The notes: generated from the sequence alone by a model not told the origin. Counted from the stretch's first letter, positions 34,193-42,491 are shown. The stretch: 64,000 nt of DNA from Ruminococcaceae bacterium BL-6 (GCA_902810075.1 LR778135.1:3038001-3102000), one strand, 5' to 3'. A program made the numbers and translations.

Positions 34193-34696
34193 ATGGAGAA
34201 AAGCGGATTTTTCAACAGCACCGGCGGCGACCGGATGTACGACGCGTCCGATTTTGCGGGGTATTTTTCAAAGCTGGTATCCAACGGCATCTTTTATGCC
34301 AATGCCGACAACCTGCGCGTGACGCCGGGTGACGGGCTGTCGGTAAACATCCTCGCCGGCAGCGCGTGGATCAACGGCTATGCCTATGAAAATACCGAAA
34401 CACTGAACCTGACGCTCGCGGCGGCGGACGGCGTGAATCCCCGCGTCGACCGGGCGGTGATCCGCTGGGACGCGGTGGAACGCCAGATTTCCGCGGCTGT
34501 GCTGACGGGAACGGCGGAAGCGTCTCCCATCGCGCCATCGCTGACCCGGAGCGACAACATCTATGAGCTGGCGCTGGCGGATATTGCCGTCGCGGCGGGC
34601 GCGGTCAGCCTTGCCGACGGGGACATGACCGACCGGCGGCTGGACACATCTTTGTGCGGCACGGTCAATTCGCTGATTACGGCGGTGTATGAATAG
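34193..34696 (+). CDS. Baseplate / receptor-region structural protein
   Basis: The 167-residue protein begins SGFFNSTGGDRMYDASDFAG, YFSKLVSNGIFYANADNLRV and then TPGDGLSVNILAGSAWINGY, a pattern shared by N-terminal domains of baseplate proteins in Firmicutes siphophages. It starts 4 bases after the hub gene stops. It probably attaches the fibre protein encoded next. No enzyme motif seen. Confidence 0.8.
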   Translation: MEKSGFFNSTGGDRMYDASDFAGYFSKLVSNGIFYANADNLRVTPGDGLSVNILAGSAWINGYAYENTETLNLTLAAADGVNPRVDRAVIRWDAVERQISAAVLTGTAEASPIAPSLTRSDNIYELALADIAVAAGAVSLADGDMTDRRLDTSLCGTVNSLITAVYE

Positions 34697-34711
34697 GAGG
34701 AGGTGGTTTGA

Positions 34712-36415
34712 TTGGCGGATATCAACGGCGTAACCCTGAACGCGGGCAGCGGCCCCACGGTTCACTATACCATCACCTATACGAAAAGCCGGCCGAACAA
34801 CAGCCAAATGACCTACCATTTTACGATTGCGGCGGCGCTGGCCTCCTCCGGTTCCTACATTCACAGCGGCTATGCCCTGCTCTGCACCATTACCGTCAAC
34901 GGCTCGTCCGGGCAGGTGCGCATCAAGGCCCCTGACAACGACAACTGGGACGGTACCGCGCCCCGCTACCGTTCTGTGACGGTGACCTGTTCTTCCACAA
35001 CCGGCAACACCACGCAGGGCGTGCGCTTCCGGGTGGTGTCGGACGGACGGCTTACCTTGAATTCCGGCGTAATCGACAATTCCGGCTATACCGTAACCAG
35101 CTCGCCGCTTCTGACCACCGCCTGCGGTGCGCCGTCTGCCTGCTCGGTTTCCCCGACGACGGCGGAGGGCAATGCCACGCTTTCGTGGAGCGGCGCTTCC
35201 TCCGGGACAAACAATACCGTCACCGGCTTTGAAATCCAGTACAGCGATTCTTCCAACAACACCGACTGGGGAAGCTGGACGGCGTTGAGCACGGTTTCTT
35301 CCTCTTCCGGGTCTGGAAGTTTATCCGTTGCTCCGCCCGCCACACGGGGCAGTTACCGCCGGTTCCGGGTGCGCACGCAGGGCTCCGCCGGCTCCGGCTA
35401 TTATTCGGGCTGGAAGGTGTCCTCGAATTCCGTAAGGAAGAATACGCCGCCGCAGCCCGCGGCGAGCTTGGCCGCTTCGCCTTCCGTTTACAGCACAGGT
35501 CCCGTGATGATTTCATGGAGCGGTGCGTCCGGCGGCACCAGCCCCATCAAGGGCTACATGCTGGCCAGCCGCACCTCGACGGACGGATCGGCGTGGACGG
35601 CGTGGACCGTGCTGGAGACCTTCGATCTGTCCGCCTCCGGCGGAAGCCGAATCGTCCCGGCTTCGGATGTTCCGGGCACCTACACCAAATACGGCCTGTG
35701 GACCATCGACACGCTGGACGTGTATTCCAGCGAGCAGGTGTCCAATACCATTCTTTGCGTGGCGGCCGCCTGCGACGAACCGGTGATCGCGGCACCGAAA
35801 AACGGCGCTTCCACCTATAACCCGAATCCCCGTGTGCTGCTGACCACCGGCGCACAGCCGAACGAACAGGTGGCGCAGGTGAAAATCGGCACGGGAGACT
35901 GGCAGGACGGCGTGAATAATCCGTCCTTGTTTTCTCCCAGCGGCGCGGTCGGCGGCAGTGCGGTGGTGATGTTCAAGGCTGAATCACAGTCGGCGGGGAC
36001 CAAAACGCTCACGGTGCGGTGCGTGAACACGGATTTTGAAGCGCCCAGCGCGGAGATTTCTCGATCGTTTACAGTGCTGACGTCCCCTTTTGAGGAGATT
36101 GCGGCCAATGAAACCAAGGTGAAGGCTTCCCACATCACAGCGCTCCGCACCGCCGTCAACACCGTGCGGAACTACTACGGTCTTGCGCCGGGTTCATGGA
36201 GCGAGGAAATGACGGCGGGCAGAACGGAAGTGAAGAACTGGCCGCTTCACATTCTGGAGATCCGCGCCGCCGTGGAGCCGGTGATTGCGGTCATCAATCA
36301 GTACAGCACGGCCTCCGGCTTTGCCGTTCCGGAACCGGACTGGGAGGAGTTTGGCACGGGCAGACCTCGGGCGGCGGTGATGAATCAGCTTTCTGAACTG
36401 ATTCTGTCGCTGTAA
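34712..36415 (+). CDS. Tail fibre-like protein with fibronectin III-like repeats
   Basis: TTG 34712 follows AGGAGGAGG. The 567-residue protein is rich in Ser, Thr and Gly and looks extracellular. An N-terminal beta domain (about 1-130) is followed by Fn3-like repeats with WSGASSGTNNTVTGFEIQY and WSGASGGTSPIKGYMLASRT. The C-terminal helical domain (about 460-567) has HITALRTAVNTVRNYYGLAP and HILEIRAAVEPVIAVINQ. It is the best candidate for host attachment. Fibre families diverge fast, so the exact role is inferred. Confidence 0.78.
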   Translation: MADINGVTLNAGSGPTVHYTITYTKSRPNNSQMTYHFTIAAALASSGSYIHSGYALLCTITVNGSSGQVRIKAPDNDNWDGTAPRYRSVTVTCSSTTGNTTQGVRFRVVSDGRLTLNSGVIDNSGYTVTSSPLLTTACGAPSACSVSPTTAEGNATLSWSGASSGTNNTVTGFEIQYSDSSNNTDWGSWTALSTVSSSSGSGSLSVAPPATRGSYRRFRVRTQGSAGSGYYSGWKVSSNSVRKNTPPQPAASLAASPSVYSTGPVMISWSGASGGTSPIKGYMLASRTSTDGSAWTAWTVLETFDLSASGGSRIVPASDVPGTYTKYGLWTIDTLDVYSSEQVSNTILCVAAACDEPVIAAPKNGASTYNPNPRVLLTTGAQPNEQVAQVKIGTGDWQDGVNNPSLFSPSGAVGGSAVVMFKAESQSAGTKTLTVRCVNTDFEAPSAEISRSFTVLTSPFEEIAANETKVKASHITALRTAVNTVRNYYGLAPGSWSEEMTAGRTEVKNWPLHILEIRAAVEPVIAVINQYSTASGFAVPEPDWEEFGTGRPRAAVMNQLSELILSL

Positions 36416-36495
36416 CGACCACAAATTCAAGCGTTTCCGCTTTGCGCGGGAGCGCTTTTTTTATACATACCAAGCAATGAAACGGAGGTTTTACG

Positions 36496-36909
36496 ATGAA
36501 GGAAATCTGGGTCTGGATTCAGGCCGCGCTGGCGGCAGTGGGCGGCTTTCTCGGCTGGTTCCTCGGCGGGTGGGACGGCTTTCTCTACGCACTGCTGGCG
36601 TTTGTCGTCCTCGACTATCTGACGGGCGTGCTGTGCGCGATCGCCGACAAAAAGCTCTCCAGCGAAATCGGCTTCAAGGGCATCTCCCGCAAGGTGCTTA
36701 TCTTTGCGCTGGTGGGCTTGGGCAGCATCATCGACAGTCAGGTGCTGGGCGACAGCGGCGCGGTGCGCACGGCGGTCATCTTTTTCTACCTGTCCAACGA
36801 GGGTGTGTCCATTCTGGAAAATGCGGGGCATCTGGGGCTTCCCATCCCCGAAAAACTGAAGGCCGTGCTGGAGCAACTCCACGACCGCAATGACGAGGAG
36901 AAACAATAA
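36496..36909 (+). CDS. Phage holin
   Basis: The 137-residue membrane protein has three or four hydrophobic segments: LAAVGGFLGWFLGGWDGFLY, ALLAFVVLDYLTGVLCAIAD, VLIFALVGLGSIIDSQVLG and AVIFFYLSNEGVSILEN, ending in a charged tail. This matches the toxin-secretion/phage-lysis holin family (phage_holin_4). It permeabilises the membrane so that the endolysin, encoded 2 bases downstream, reaches the wall. Confidence 0.93.
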   Translation: MKEIWVWIQAALAAVGGFLGWFLGGWDGFLYALLAFVVLDYLTGVLCAIADKKLSSEIGFKGISRKVLIFALVGLGSIIDSQVLGDSGAVRTAVIFFYLSNEGVSILENAGHLGLPIPEKLKAVLEQLHDRNDEEKQ

Positions 36910-36911
36910 CT

Positions 36912-37877
36912 ATGGCAGGAATTAAAGGAATTGACGTATCCCACTGGCAGGGAACGATTGACTGGGACAAGGTCAAAGCGGCAGGCATCAAGTTTGCCAT
37001 CATCAAAGCCGGAGGCTCTGACGCAGGCTTCTACACCGACAGCAAATGGGAAGAAAACTATACGGGAGCCAAGGCAGCCGGTATCCCTATCGGCACATAC
37101 TACTTCGTCGGCAAGGACTGCGTGACTGCCGCCGCAGGAAAAGCTGATGCGGAACGCTTCATCAAAATCCTGAAAGGCAAACAGCTGGAGTATCCTGTCT
37201 ACATGGATAACGAAGCGCAGCCTGCTTCTGCCAAAGCCGGTATTACGGAAGCCGCTATCGCTTTCTGTGAGACAATGGAGGCCGCCGGATACTTTGTCGG
37301 TATCTACGGCTCTGCTGTCTCCGGTTTTAAGGAGCGCATGGATGACAGCAAGCTCAAGGCCTATTCCCACTGGGTGGCGCAGTACGCCAGTAAATGCACC
37401 TACTCCGGCGAATACGGTATCTGGCAGTATTCATCCATCGGCAAGGTCGATGGAATCAAGGGTAATGTGGATATGGACTATGGATATATTGATTATCCGT
37501 CCATCATCAAAAACAGCGGCTTTAACGGCTACAGTAACGGAAGTGCCGCTACAACCAACACGAAGTCCGTTGATGAACTTGCCGCCGAGGTCATCCGCGG
37601 GGATTGGGGCAACGGAGACACACGTAGACAGCGCCTGACCGCCGCCGGGTATGACTACACCGCCGTACAGGCAAAGGTCAACGAGATTCTTTCCGGGAAA
37701 AGCACTGCAACCACGGAAACCTATGAAATCTATACCGTGGCCAAGGGCGACACCCTCTGGGGTATCGCCGCCAAAAAGCTCGGCAGCGGCGCGCGGTACA
37801 AGGAAATTAAGACGCTGAACGGGCTGAGCTCGGATACCATCTACGCCGGGCAGAAGCTGAAGATGCCGAAAAAGTAA
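36912..37877 (+). CDS. GH25 endolysin with CW_7 and LysM domains
   Basis: The 321-residue lysozyme cleaves peptidoglycan at the end of infection. The GH25 domain (about 1-195) shows GIDVSHWQGTIDW with the catalytic Asp, then FAIIKAGGSD, PVYMDNEAQ and GIWQYSS...NVDMDYGYIDYP. A CW_7-like repeat (about 215-260, ELAAEVIRGDWGNGDTRRQR) and a C-terminal LysM (about 272-321, YTVAKGDTLWGIAAKKLG) bind the wall. No signal peptide, as expected for a holin-dependent enzyme. Codon use is slightly less GC-rich than the tail genes, suggesting separate exchange of the lysis cassette. Confidence 0.95.
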   Translation: MAGIKGIDVSHWQGTIDWDKVKAAGIKFAIIKAGGSDAGFYTDSKWEENYTGAKAAGIPIGTYYFVGKDCVTAAAGKADAERFIKILKGKQLEYPVYMDNEAQPASAKAGITEAAIAFCETMEAAGYFVGIYGSAVSGFKERMDDSKLKAYSHWVAQYASKCTYSGEYGIWQYSSIGKVDGIKGNVDMDYGYIDYPSIIKNSGFNGYSNGSAATTNTKSVDELAAEVIRGDWGNGDTRRQRLTAAGYDYTAVQAKVNEILSGKSTATTETYEIYTVAKGDTLWGIAAKKLGSGARYKEIKTLNGLSSDTIYAGQKLKMPKK

Positions 37878-37892
37878 ATATGTCTGCCCGTC

Positions 37893-37939
37893 AGCCCCTC
37901 GCTGTCCGCTTCCGGACGGTGAGGGGCTGTTTTTTTTTG
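37893..37939 (+). terminator. Strong intrinsic terminator after the endolysin
   Basis: AGCCCCTCGCTGTCCG pairs with CGGACGGTGAGGGGCT around a 2-3 base loop and is followed by nine Ts. Confidence 0.9.
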
Positions 37940-37944
37940 TGCTT

Positions 37945-37997
37945 TTTTGTACGATGGGTTTCTTTTTTTCCAGTGGGTAGTGAGGACAGCGTCCTCA
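37945..37997 (+). repeat. Three-copy phage leader element, copy 3
   Basis: Bases 37945-37989 match copy 1 (6541-6585) at 43 of 45 positions; the changes turn the tiny frame into MGFFFSSG. A hairpin GAGGAC-AGC-GTCCTC follows at 37982-37996, then TGGAGG and the next gene. Copy 1 has GAGGAC and GTCCTT at the same places but farther apart. Confidence 0.6.
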
Positions 37998-38014
37998 GAC
38001 TGGAGGTAAAAAGC

Positions 38015-38425
38015 ATGACGGGCTCAGAAAAAAGACAAATTCATACATTGCGTCTGCAAGGCAAAACCTACAGAGATATCGCCGAAGGGCTATCAATTAA
38101 GGAAGCCACGATAAAGAGCTATTGCTCTCGGAATCATCTGACAGATAAGGATATCAAGGTAAAAGCAACAAATAATGCGGGCTGTTGCCTGCAGTGCGGA
38201 GCGCCGATCAAGCAACAAACAAAGCGGAAACCACGCCGGTTTTGTTCGGACGAGTGTCGCATTAAGTGGTGGAACGACCATCGGTTCTTGAAGCAGCATA
38301 AGAATATGCGCATTGTCAAATGCGCCGGCTGCGGCGTTGCGTTTCCGGTGTATGGAAAGCAAGAGAAGAAGTATTGCTCACATGAGTGCTATGTCCGTTC
38401 CCGTTTTGGGGGTGGCAAGGCATGA
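38015..38425 (+). CDS. HTH / zinc-ribbon protein (copy 1 of duplicated module)
   Basis: ATG 38015 follows GGAGGT. The 136-residue protein has an N-terminal sigma-region-4-like helix-turn-helix (HTLRLQGKTYRDIAEGLSIK, then EATIKSYCSRNHL) and two Cys4 zinc ribbons, CLQCGAP...FCSDECRIKWW (about 53-80) and CAGCGVAF...YCSHECYVRSR (about 100-130). It is probably a DNA-binding regulator of the recombinase region. It overlaps the next small gene by 4 bases. A paralogue lies at 38647. Confidence 0.75.
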   Translation: MTGSEKRQIHTLRLQGKTYRDIAEGLSIKEATIKSYCSRNHLTDKDIKVKATNNAGCCLQCGAPIKQQTKRKPRRFCSDECRIKWWNDHRFLKQHKNMRIVKCAGCGVAFPVYGKQEKKYCSHECYVRSRFGGGKA

Positions 38426-38586
38426 TGACTCCGGAACAATATAAAGTGGAAAAAGAATACCGCCTTGCCAGAAACGTTCTGCTCCGTATCCTTTTTGAAA
38501 AGCTGATAACGGAATCTGAATTTGTTCAAATTGATACAAAGCTCAAGGAGAAATACAAGCCTATAATCGGCGATTTATTATCATGA
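38422..38586 (+). CDS. Small SHOCT-like helical protein (copy 1 of duplicated module)
   Basis: The 54-residue protein starts at a double ATG overlapping the previous stop. It is helical and ends with the SHOCT-like pattern LLRILFEKLITESEFVQIDT, KLKEKYKPIIGDLL. Proteins like this regularly precede large serine recombinases in clostridial mobile elements. A diverged second copy is at 39050. Function unknown. Confidence 0.7.
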   Translation: MMTPEQYKVEKEYRLARNVLLRILFEKLITESEFVQIDTKLKEKYKPIIGDLLS

Positions 38587-38646
38587 TATCGCTTGCTATC
38601 CCCCAAAACCAGAGGTAATATACAACACTACCGAAGGAGGGATACA

Positions 38647-39183
38647 ATGCGTTTAACGGATGAAGATAAGGAACACATCGCCGAGCTCAGGGCTGCCGGT
38701 GACTCCTATCAGCGAATTTCAGACAAGCTCGGCTTATCTATCAATACAGTCAAGAGTTACATCAATCGTCATAGTCTTCGTAAAAATACCCTGTACGTTT
38801 ATTGTCTGCAATGCGTCGAAAAGCTGCAGCAAACGCCGAAAACCAAACGAAAGAAGTTCTGTAATGACAGCTGCCGAGCAGCTTGGTGGTCAGCTCATCC
38901 TGACCGAATTAATCGAAAAAAAGTCAAGCGCTCCTGCTTGTACTGCGGAAAGGAGTTTGAAGCCAATGAGAGCTCGACGAAAAAATACTGCTCGACAGAC
39001 TGCTATTTCAAAGATAGATTCAAGGACTACACACCGAAAGCACAAGGGCATGACCGCAGTACAGCATTTAGCGGAGAAAAACATACGGCTATGCCTGCTG
39101 GTTGTCACTGCGCTTCATGCGCATGGTTTTATGACGGCGAAAGACACTGTACGGGCTGCGAAACGGCTGATGAAAATCTATGA
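38647..39183 (+). CDS. HTH / zinc-ribbon protein (copy 2 of duplicated module)
   Basis: ATG 38647 follows GAAGGAGGG. The 178-residue protein repeats the layout of 38015: helix-turn-helix (ELRAAGDSYQRISDKLGLSI, then NTVKSYINRHSL) and two zinc ribbons, CLQCVEK...FCNDSCRAAWW and CLYCGKEF...YCSTDCYFKDRF. Unlike copy 1 it continues for about 45 residues, overlapping the next small gene by 134 bases. Cysteines there (CHCASCAWFYDGERHCTGC) could form another metal site or be a by-product of the overlap. Confidence 0.7.
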   Translation: MRLTDEDKEHIAELRAAGDSYQRISDKLGLSINTVKSYINRHSLRKNTLYVYCLQCVEKLQQTPKTKRKKFCNDSCRAAWWSAHPDRINRKKVKRSCLYCGKEFEANESSTKKYCSTDCYFKDRFKDYTPKAQGHDRSTAFSGEKHTAMPAGCHCASCAWFYDGERHCTGCETADENL

Positions 39184-39256
39184 GCCGCTGACCGGCCCGC
39201 TTCTTTTAGATAAGTTCAAGGAGGAGGTGCAAGATGAAAACGATCACAAAAATTGA
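39050..39256 (+). CDS. Small SHOCT-like helical protein (copy 2 of duplicated module)
   Basis: ATG 39050 opens a 68-residue frame inside the end of the zinc-ribbon gene. It resembles 38422: LLVVTALHAHGFMTAKDTVR, AAKRLMKIYEPLTGPLLLDK. The shared pattern (hydrophobic helix, then basic helix, KIYEPLTG against EKYKPIIG) supports a real gene despite the long overlap. It overlaps the recombinase start by 23 bases. Confidence 0.6.
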   Translation: MTAVQHLAEKNIRLCLLVVTALHAHGFMTAKDTVRAAKRLMKIYEPLTGPLLLDKFKEEVQDENDHKN

Positions 39257-40505
39257 CGCTGCTGTTGCCGAGCCTGCTGTGGCAAAAAAGCGTGTGGCTG
39301 CATATGCACGGGTCTCAAGTGGAAAAGACGCGATGCTTCATTCGCTTTCTGCGCAGGTGAATTTCTATAGCCGCTTTATCCGCCAAAACGCAGATTGGGA
39401 ATACTGCGGCGTTTACGCGGACGAGGCGTATACAGGCACCAAAAACGAGCGTCCTGAATTCCAGCGCCTGCTTGCGAACTGCCGTGCCGGAAGGCTGGAC
39501 ATTGTGCTCACAAAGTCCATATCGCGTTTTGCGCGGAACACGGTCACGACGCTGGAAACCATCCGGGAGCTAAAGCGGCTGGGCATTGACGTGTGGTTTG
39601 AGCGTGAAAAAATCCATACGCTCAGTGAGGACGGTGAGTTTTTAATCACGCTGCTTTCATCCTTTGCACAGGAGGAAAGCCTGTCCACCAGTGAAAACCA
39701 GAAATGGCGCGTCCGCAAGAATTTTAAGGAGGGCAAGCCAACATCAGCAAGAATTACCGGCTATCAGCTCATTGGAGATACCTTTGTTGTCATTCCAGAG
39801 GAAGCGGAAACGGTGCGGTCGATTTTCAGCCTCTACCTTTCAGGGCTTGGGAAAACAGCAATTGCAAAGAAGCTGAACGCCAGAGGCATACCCGCTAAAA
39901 ACGGCGGCTTGTGGCATGAATCCGTCATCGGAAACATTCTCAAAAATGAAAAATATGTTGGCGATATGCGGCTGCAAAAGACATTTATAGCAGACCACAT
40001 CAGCAAGCGGCAGGTCAAAAACGAAGGGCAGCTTCCACAATATTATGTCCGTGACGCGCATGAGGCAATCATTGACCGTGACACCTTCGAGCGGGTGCAA
40101 GCCGAAATACAGCGGCGCGCTGAAAAGCATGCGCCGAATCAGCCACACAAAAACGCTTACTTGTTCACCGGTAAAATCGTATGCGGAAAATGCGGAAAGC
40201 ACTACAAACGAAAAACCACGGCAAGTAAGGCCGTTTGGATTTGCTCCACCTTTAATCAACTGGGGAAAGCATACTGTGCGTCACAGCAGATACCCGAGCA
40301 GGTTTTATTGGATTTGGTGGACGGTGAGCCGTTCACCCAGCTCCGAATACCGAAGGCAAACACGGTGGTCATTATCCGACCTGACGGGGCGGAAATTACA
40401 AAGCACTGGCATACCTCCCGCCGCGACAGCTGGACAGAGGAAAAGCGTATGGATGCAAGCAAAAAGGCAAAGGAGAGATATGGAACATGGCAAAAAGAGA
40501 AATAA
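39234..40505 (+). CDS. Large serine recombinase 1
   Basis: The 423-residue protein has the resolvase catalytic domain: VAAYARVSSGKD with the nucleophilic Ser (about 23), LDIVLTKSISRFARNT (about 88-103) and FAQEESLSTSENQKW. A recombinase domain follows (KTAIAKKLNARGIPAKNGGL...ILKNEKYVGDM), then a zinc ribbon CGKCGKHYKR. It is shorter than typical phage integrases (500 or more) because the C-terminal coiled coil is brief. AAGGAGGAGG precedes the ATG. It overlaps recombinase 2 by 19 bases; the pair probably acts together in integration or excision. Confidence 0.93.
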   Translation: MKTITKIDAAVAEPAVAKKRVAAYARVSSGKDAMLHSLSAQVNFYSRFIRQNADWEYCGVYADEAYTGTKNERPEFQRLLANCRAGRLDIVLTKSISRFARNTVTTLETIRELKRLGIDVWFEREKIHTLSEDGEFLITLLSSFAQEESLSTSENQKWRVRKNFKEGKPTSARITGYQLIGDTFVVIPEEAETVRSIFSLYLSGLGKTAIAKKLNARGIPAKNGGLWHESVIGNILKNEKYVGDMRLQKTFIADHISKRQVKNEGQLPQYYVRDAHEAIIDRDTFERVQAEIQRRAEKHAPNQPHKNAYLFTGKIVCGKCGKHYKRKTTASKAVWICSTFNQLGKAYCASQQIPEQVLLDLVDGEPFTQLRIPKANTVVIIRPDGAEITKHWHTSRRDSWTEEKRMDASKKAKERYGTWQKEK

Positions 40506-42085
40506 CAATGATTCCCGCGACCATTCCTAAGTTTACGGGAAAGCACACAATGCCGGGGCGAAAGCGCCGCGTGGCAGCTTATGCCAGAGTATCGACGGAC
40601 ATGGAGGAGCAGCAAACCTCCTACGAGGCGCAGATGGATTATTACGAGAAATACATCATAGCGCGATCAGACTGGGACTTTGCGGGGCTGTATTCGGATG
40701 AAGGGATTTCCGGCACCTCCACAAAGTACCGCACCGGCTTTAATCAAATGATTGAGGACGCGCTGGCGGGTAAAATTGATTTGATTGTGACAAAATCCAT
40801 CAGCCGGTTCGCCCGTAACACGGTCGATAGCCTTGTGACCATCCGCAAGCTCAAGGAACATGGCGTGGAGTGCTTTTTTGAGAAGGAAAATATTTATACC
40901 TTTGACAGCAAGGGCGAGCTGCTTATCACCATCATGAGTTCCATCGCACAGGAGGAAAGCCGCAGCATTTCGGAAAATGTCACATGGGGACAACGCAAAC
41001 GCTTTGCCGACGGAAAGGTATCCATGCCCTACAAGCATTTCCTCGGCTATAGCAAAGGACCCGACGGTTTGCCGCAGGTCGTTGAAAAAGAGGCGGCGGT
41101 TGTTCGCAGTATTTACCTGATGTTTTTGGAGGGATATTCACCGACCTACATAGCAAAAACACTGACGAGCAAGGGTATTCCCACCCCTGCCGGCAAAAAG
41201 CGGTGGCAGAACAGCACGGTTGAGAGTATTCTAAGAAATGAGAAGTACAAGGGCGATGCGCTTCTGCAAAAGCGCTTTACCGTTGATTTTCTCACTAAGA
41301 AAATGAAGACGAACGAGGGTGAAATCCCGCAATACTATGTAACCGACAGTCACGAGGGAATTATTTCGCCGGAGGTATTTGAGCTTGCGCAGTATGAGTT
41401 TCAATGCCGCAGGGAGAATGGTGGTAGTCAAAATCACAATGTCAGCCCGTTTTCAGGGCACATCATCTGCGGAGAATGCGGCGCATACTACGGGCACAAG
41501 GTGTGGCACTCCAACGACAAATACCGGCGGCTGGTCTGGCTTTGCAATAAGAAATACGGTAAAGGCGCCGGGGACGGTCTGCGGTGCAAGACGCCCCATC
41601 TCACGGACGATGAGGTTAAGACGTTTTTTGTCGGCGCGATGAACGCCGCGCTTAGCAACAAGCAAGAGATTCTTGATAACTGCCGAACGGCAGTGGAGTT
41701 CCTCACGGATACCAGCCAGCTGGAGTCCGACCTGCGCAAATTGGAAGCGGAATGCGATGTGGCCACGGGGCTTTTGCGTAAGTGTATTGATGAGAACGCC
41801 CACGCTGCAATCAGCCAAGAGGACTATGAAACGAAGTATGCAGCGCTTGCTGCGCGATATGAAGCCGCCAAGGGCAAATGCGATAACATGAACGAGAAAA
41901 TCTTGCAGCGCAAACTGAAAGCTAACCGTATCGAAGCCTTTTTCAAGACGATGGAAACCAGCGATATTGTCACCGAGTTTGACGAGGGGCTTTGGAATGC
42001 CACGGTGGATAGCCTGACGGTTTACAGCAAAAAGAAAATCGTGCTCAAGCTGAAAGACGGAACTGAAATTGAATGGCACATATAA
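40487..42085 (+). CDS. Large serine recombinase 2 (probable integrase)
   Basis: The 532-residue protein has the full large-serine-recombinase layout: VAAYARVSTDMEEQQ with catalytic Ser (about 30), EGISGTSTKYRTGFNQMIED, IVTKSISRFARNTVDS, the recombinase domain (LTSKGIPTPAGKKRW...ILRNEKYKGDALLQ), a zinc ribbon CGECGAYYGHK...C, and a coiled coil around 410-470 (LESDLRKLEAECDVATGLLR). Such enzymes integrate the element between short att sites without a tRNA target being needed. It is the last gene of the element, so an att site is expected just downstream. Confidence 0.94.
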   Translation: MAKREITMIPATIPKFTGKHTMPGRKRRVAAYARVSTDMEEQQTSYEAQMDYYEKYIIARSDWDFAGLYSDEGISGTSTKYRTGFNQMIEDALAGKIDLIVTKSISRFARNTVDSLVTIRKLKEHGVECFFEKENIYTFDSKGELLITIMSSIAQEESRSISENVTWGQRKRFADGKVSMPYKHFLGYSKGPDGLPQVVEKEAAVVRSIYLMFLEGYSPTYIAKTLTSKGIPTPAGKKRWQNSTVESILRNEKYKGDALLQKRFTVDFLTKKMKTNEGEIPQYYVTDSHEGIISPEVFELAQYEFQCRRENGGSQNHNVSPFSGHIICGECGAYYGHKVWHSNDKYRRLVWLCNKKYGKGAGDGLRCKTPHLTDDEVKTFFVGAMNAALSNKQEILDNCRTAVEFLTDTSQLESDLRKLEAECDVATGLLRKCIDENAHAAISQEDYETKYAALAARYEAAKGKCDNMNEKILQRKLKANRIEAFFKTMETSDIVTEFDEGLWNATVDSLTVYSKKKIVLKLKDGTEIEWHI

Positions 42086-42213
42086 ACAGACCACGGACGA
42101 GAAACGAGGTACAGCGTTTCAGTCTGCGGCTTTTTTACTGCTTTTTTCCATGCGGTTGCAAATGGTTGACACGAAAGGTTGGATAGGTGACATTTTAGTT
42201 AGTCGAGAATGAT

Positions 42214-42311
42214 CGCAGTTGCAGTTCCGGCGCAGAATCGGCTGTATGATGCGGTTTTTCGGCGATCTGACTTGATGTTCAAAGAACATAAATGGCCTAC
42301 TTGCAACTGCG
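42214..42311. repeat. 10-bp inverted repeat downstream of the recombinases
   Basis: CGCAGTTGCA at 42214-42223 and its exact complement TGCAACTGCG at 42302-42311 lie in the 317-base gap after recombinase 2, which holds no gene. The right attachment site should be nearby. A link between this repeat and the att site is only a suggestion. Confidence 0.35.
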
Positions 42312-42320
42312 AGGGCTGGG

Positions 42321-42345
42321 AAAGCCTGCTATACAAGGCTTTTCA
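42321..42345 (+). terminator. Possible terminator after recombinase operon
   Basis: AAAGCCT (42321-42327) pairs with AGGCTTT (42336-42342), followed by a short T-run. Confidence 0.45.
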
Positions 42346-42348
42346 CAA

Positions 42349-42397
42349 TAAAAAATGTACCCCATAGGGAATACACATTGTATCCCTTATGAGGTAC
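42349..42397 (-). terminator. Intrinsic terminator of the tRNA-Ser transcript
   Basis: On the minus strand GTACCTCATAAGGGATAC pairs imperfectly with GTATTCCCTATGGGGTAC and is followed by ATTTTTTAT, six bases after the tRNA CCA end. Confidence 0.75.
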
Positions 42398-42402
42398 TCT
42401 TT

Positions 42403-42491
42403 TGGCGGAAGCGGTGGGATTCGAACCCACGAGACCTTGCGGTCTACCTGATTTCGAGTCAGGCCCGTTATGACCACTTCGATACGCTTCC
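42403..42491 (-). tRNA. tRNA-Ser (anticodon CGA)
   Basis: The minus strand gives an 89-base class II tRNA including encoded CCA. The acceptor stem is GGAAGCG/CGCTTCC with discriminator G, the anticodon arm CCTGA-CTCGAAA-TCAGG carries CGA, there is a long variable arm (GACC GCAA GGTC), and the T arm is GTGGG-TTCGAAT-CCCAC. It decodes the serine codon UCG. The phage recombinase operon ends 317 bases away, and the tRNA is intact. Confidence 0.97.

Noticed and set aside
42403..42491. tRNA-Ser as the integration site of the prophage
   Set aside because: The element encodes serine recombinases, which do not normally use tRNA genes. The tRNA is intact and 317 bases away, and no second copy of its 3' end is seen inside the window.
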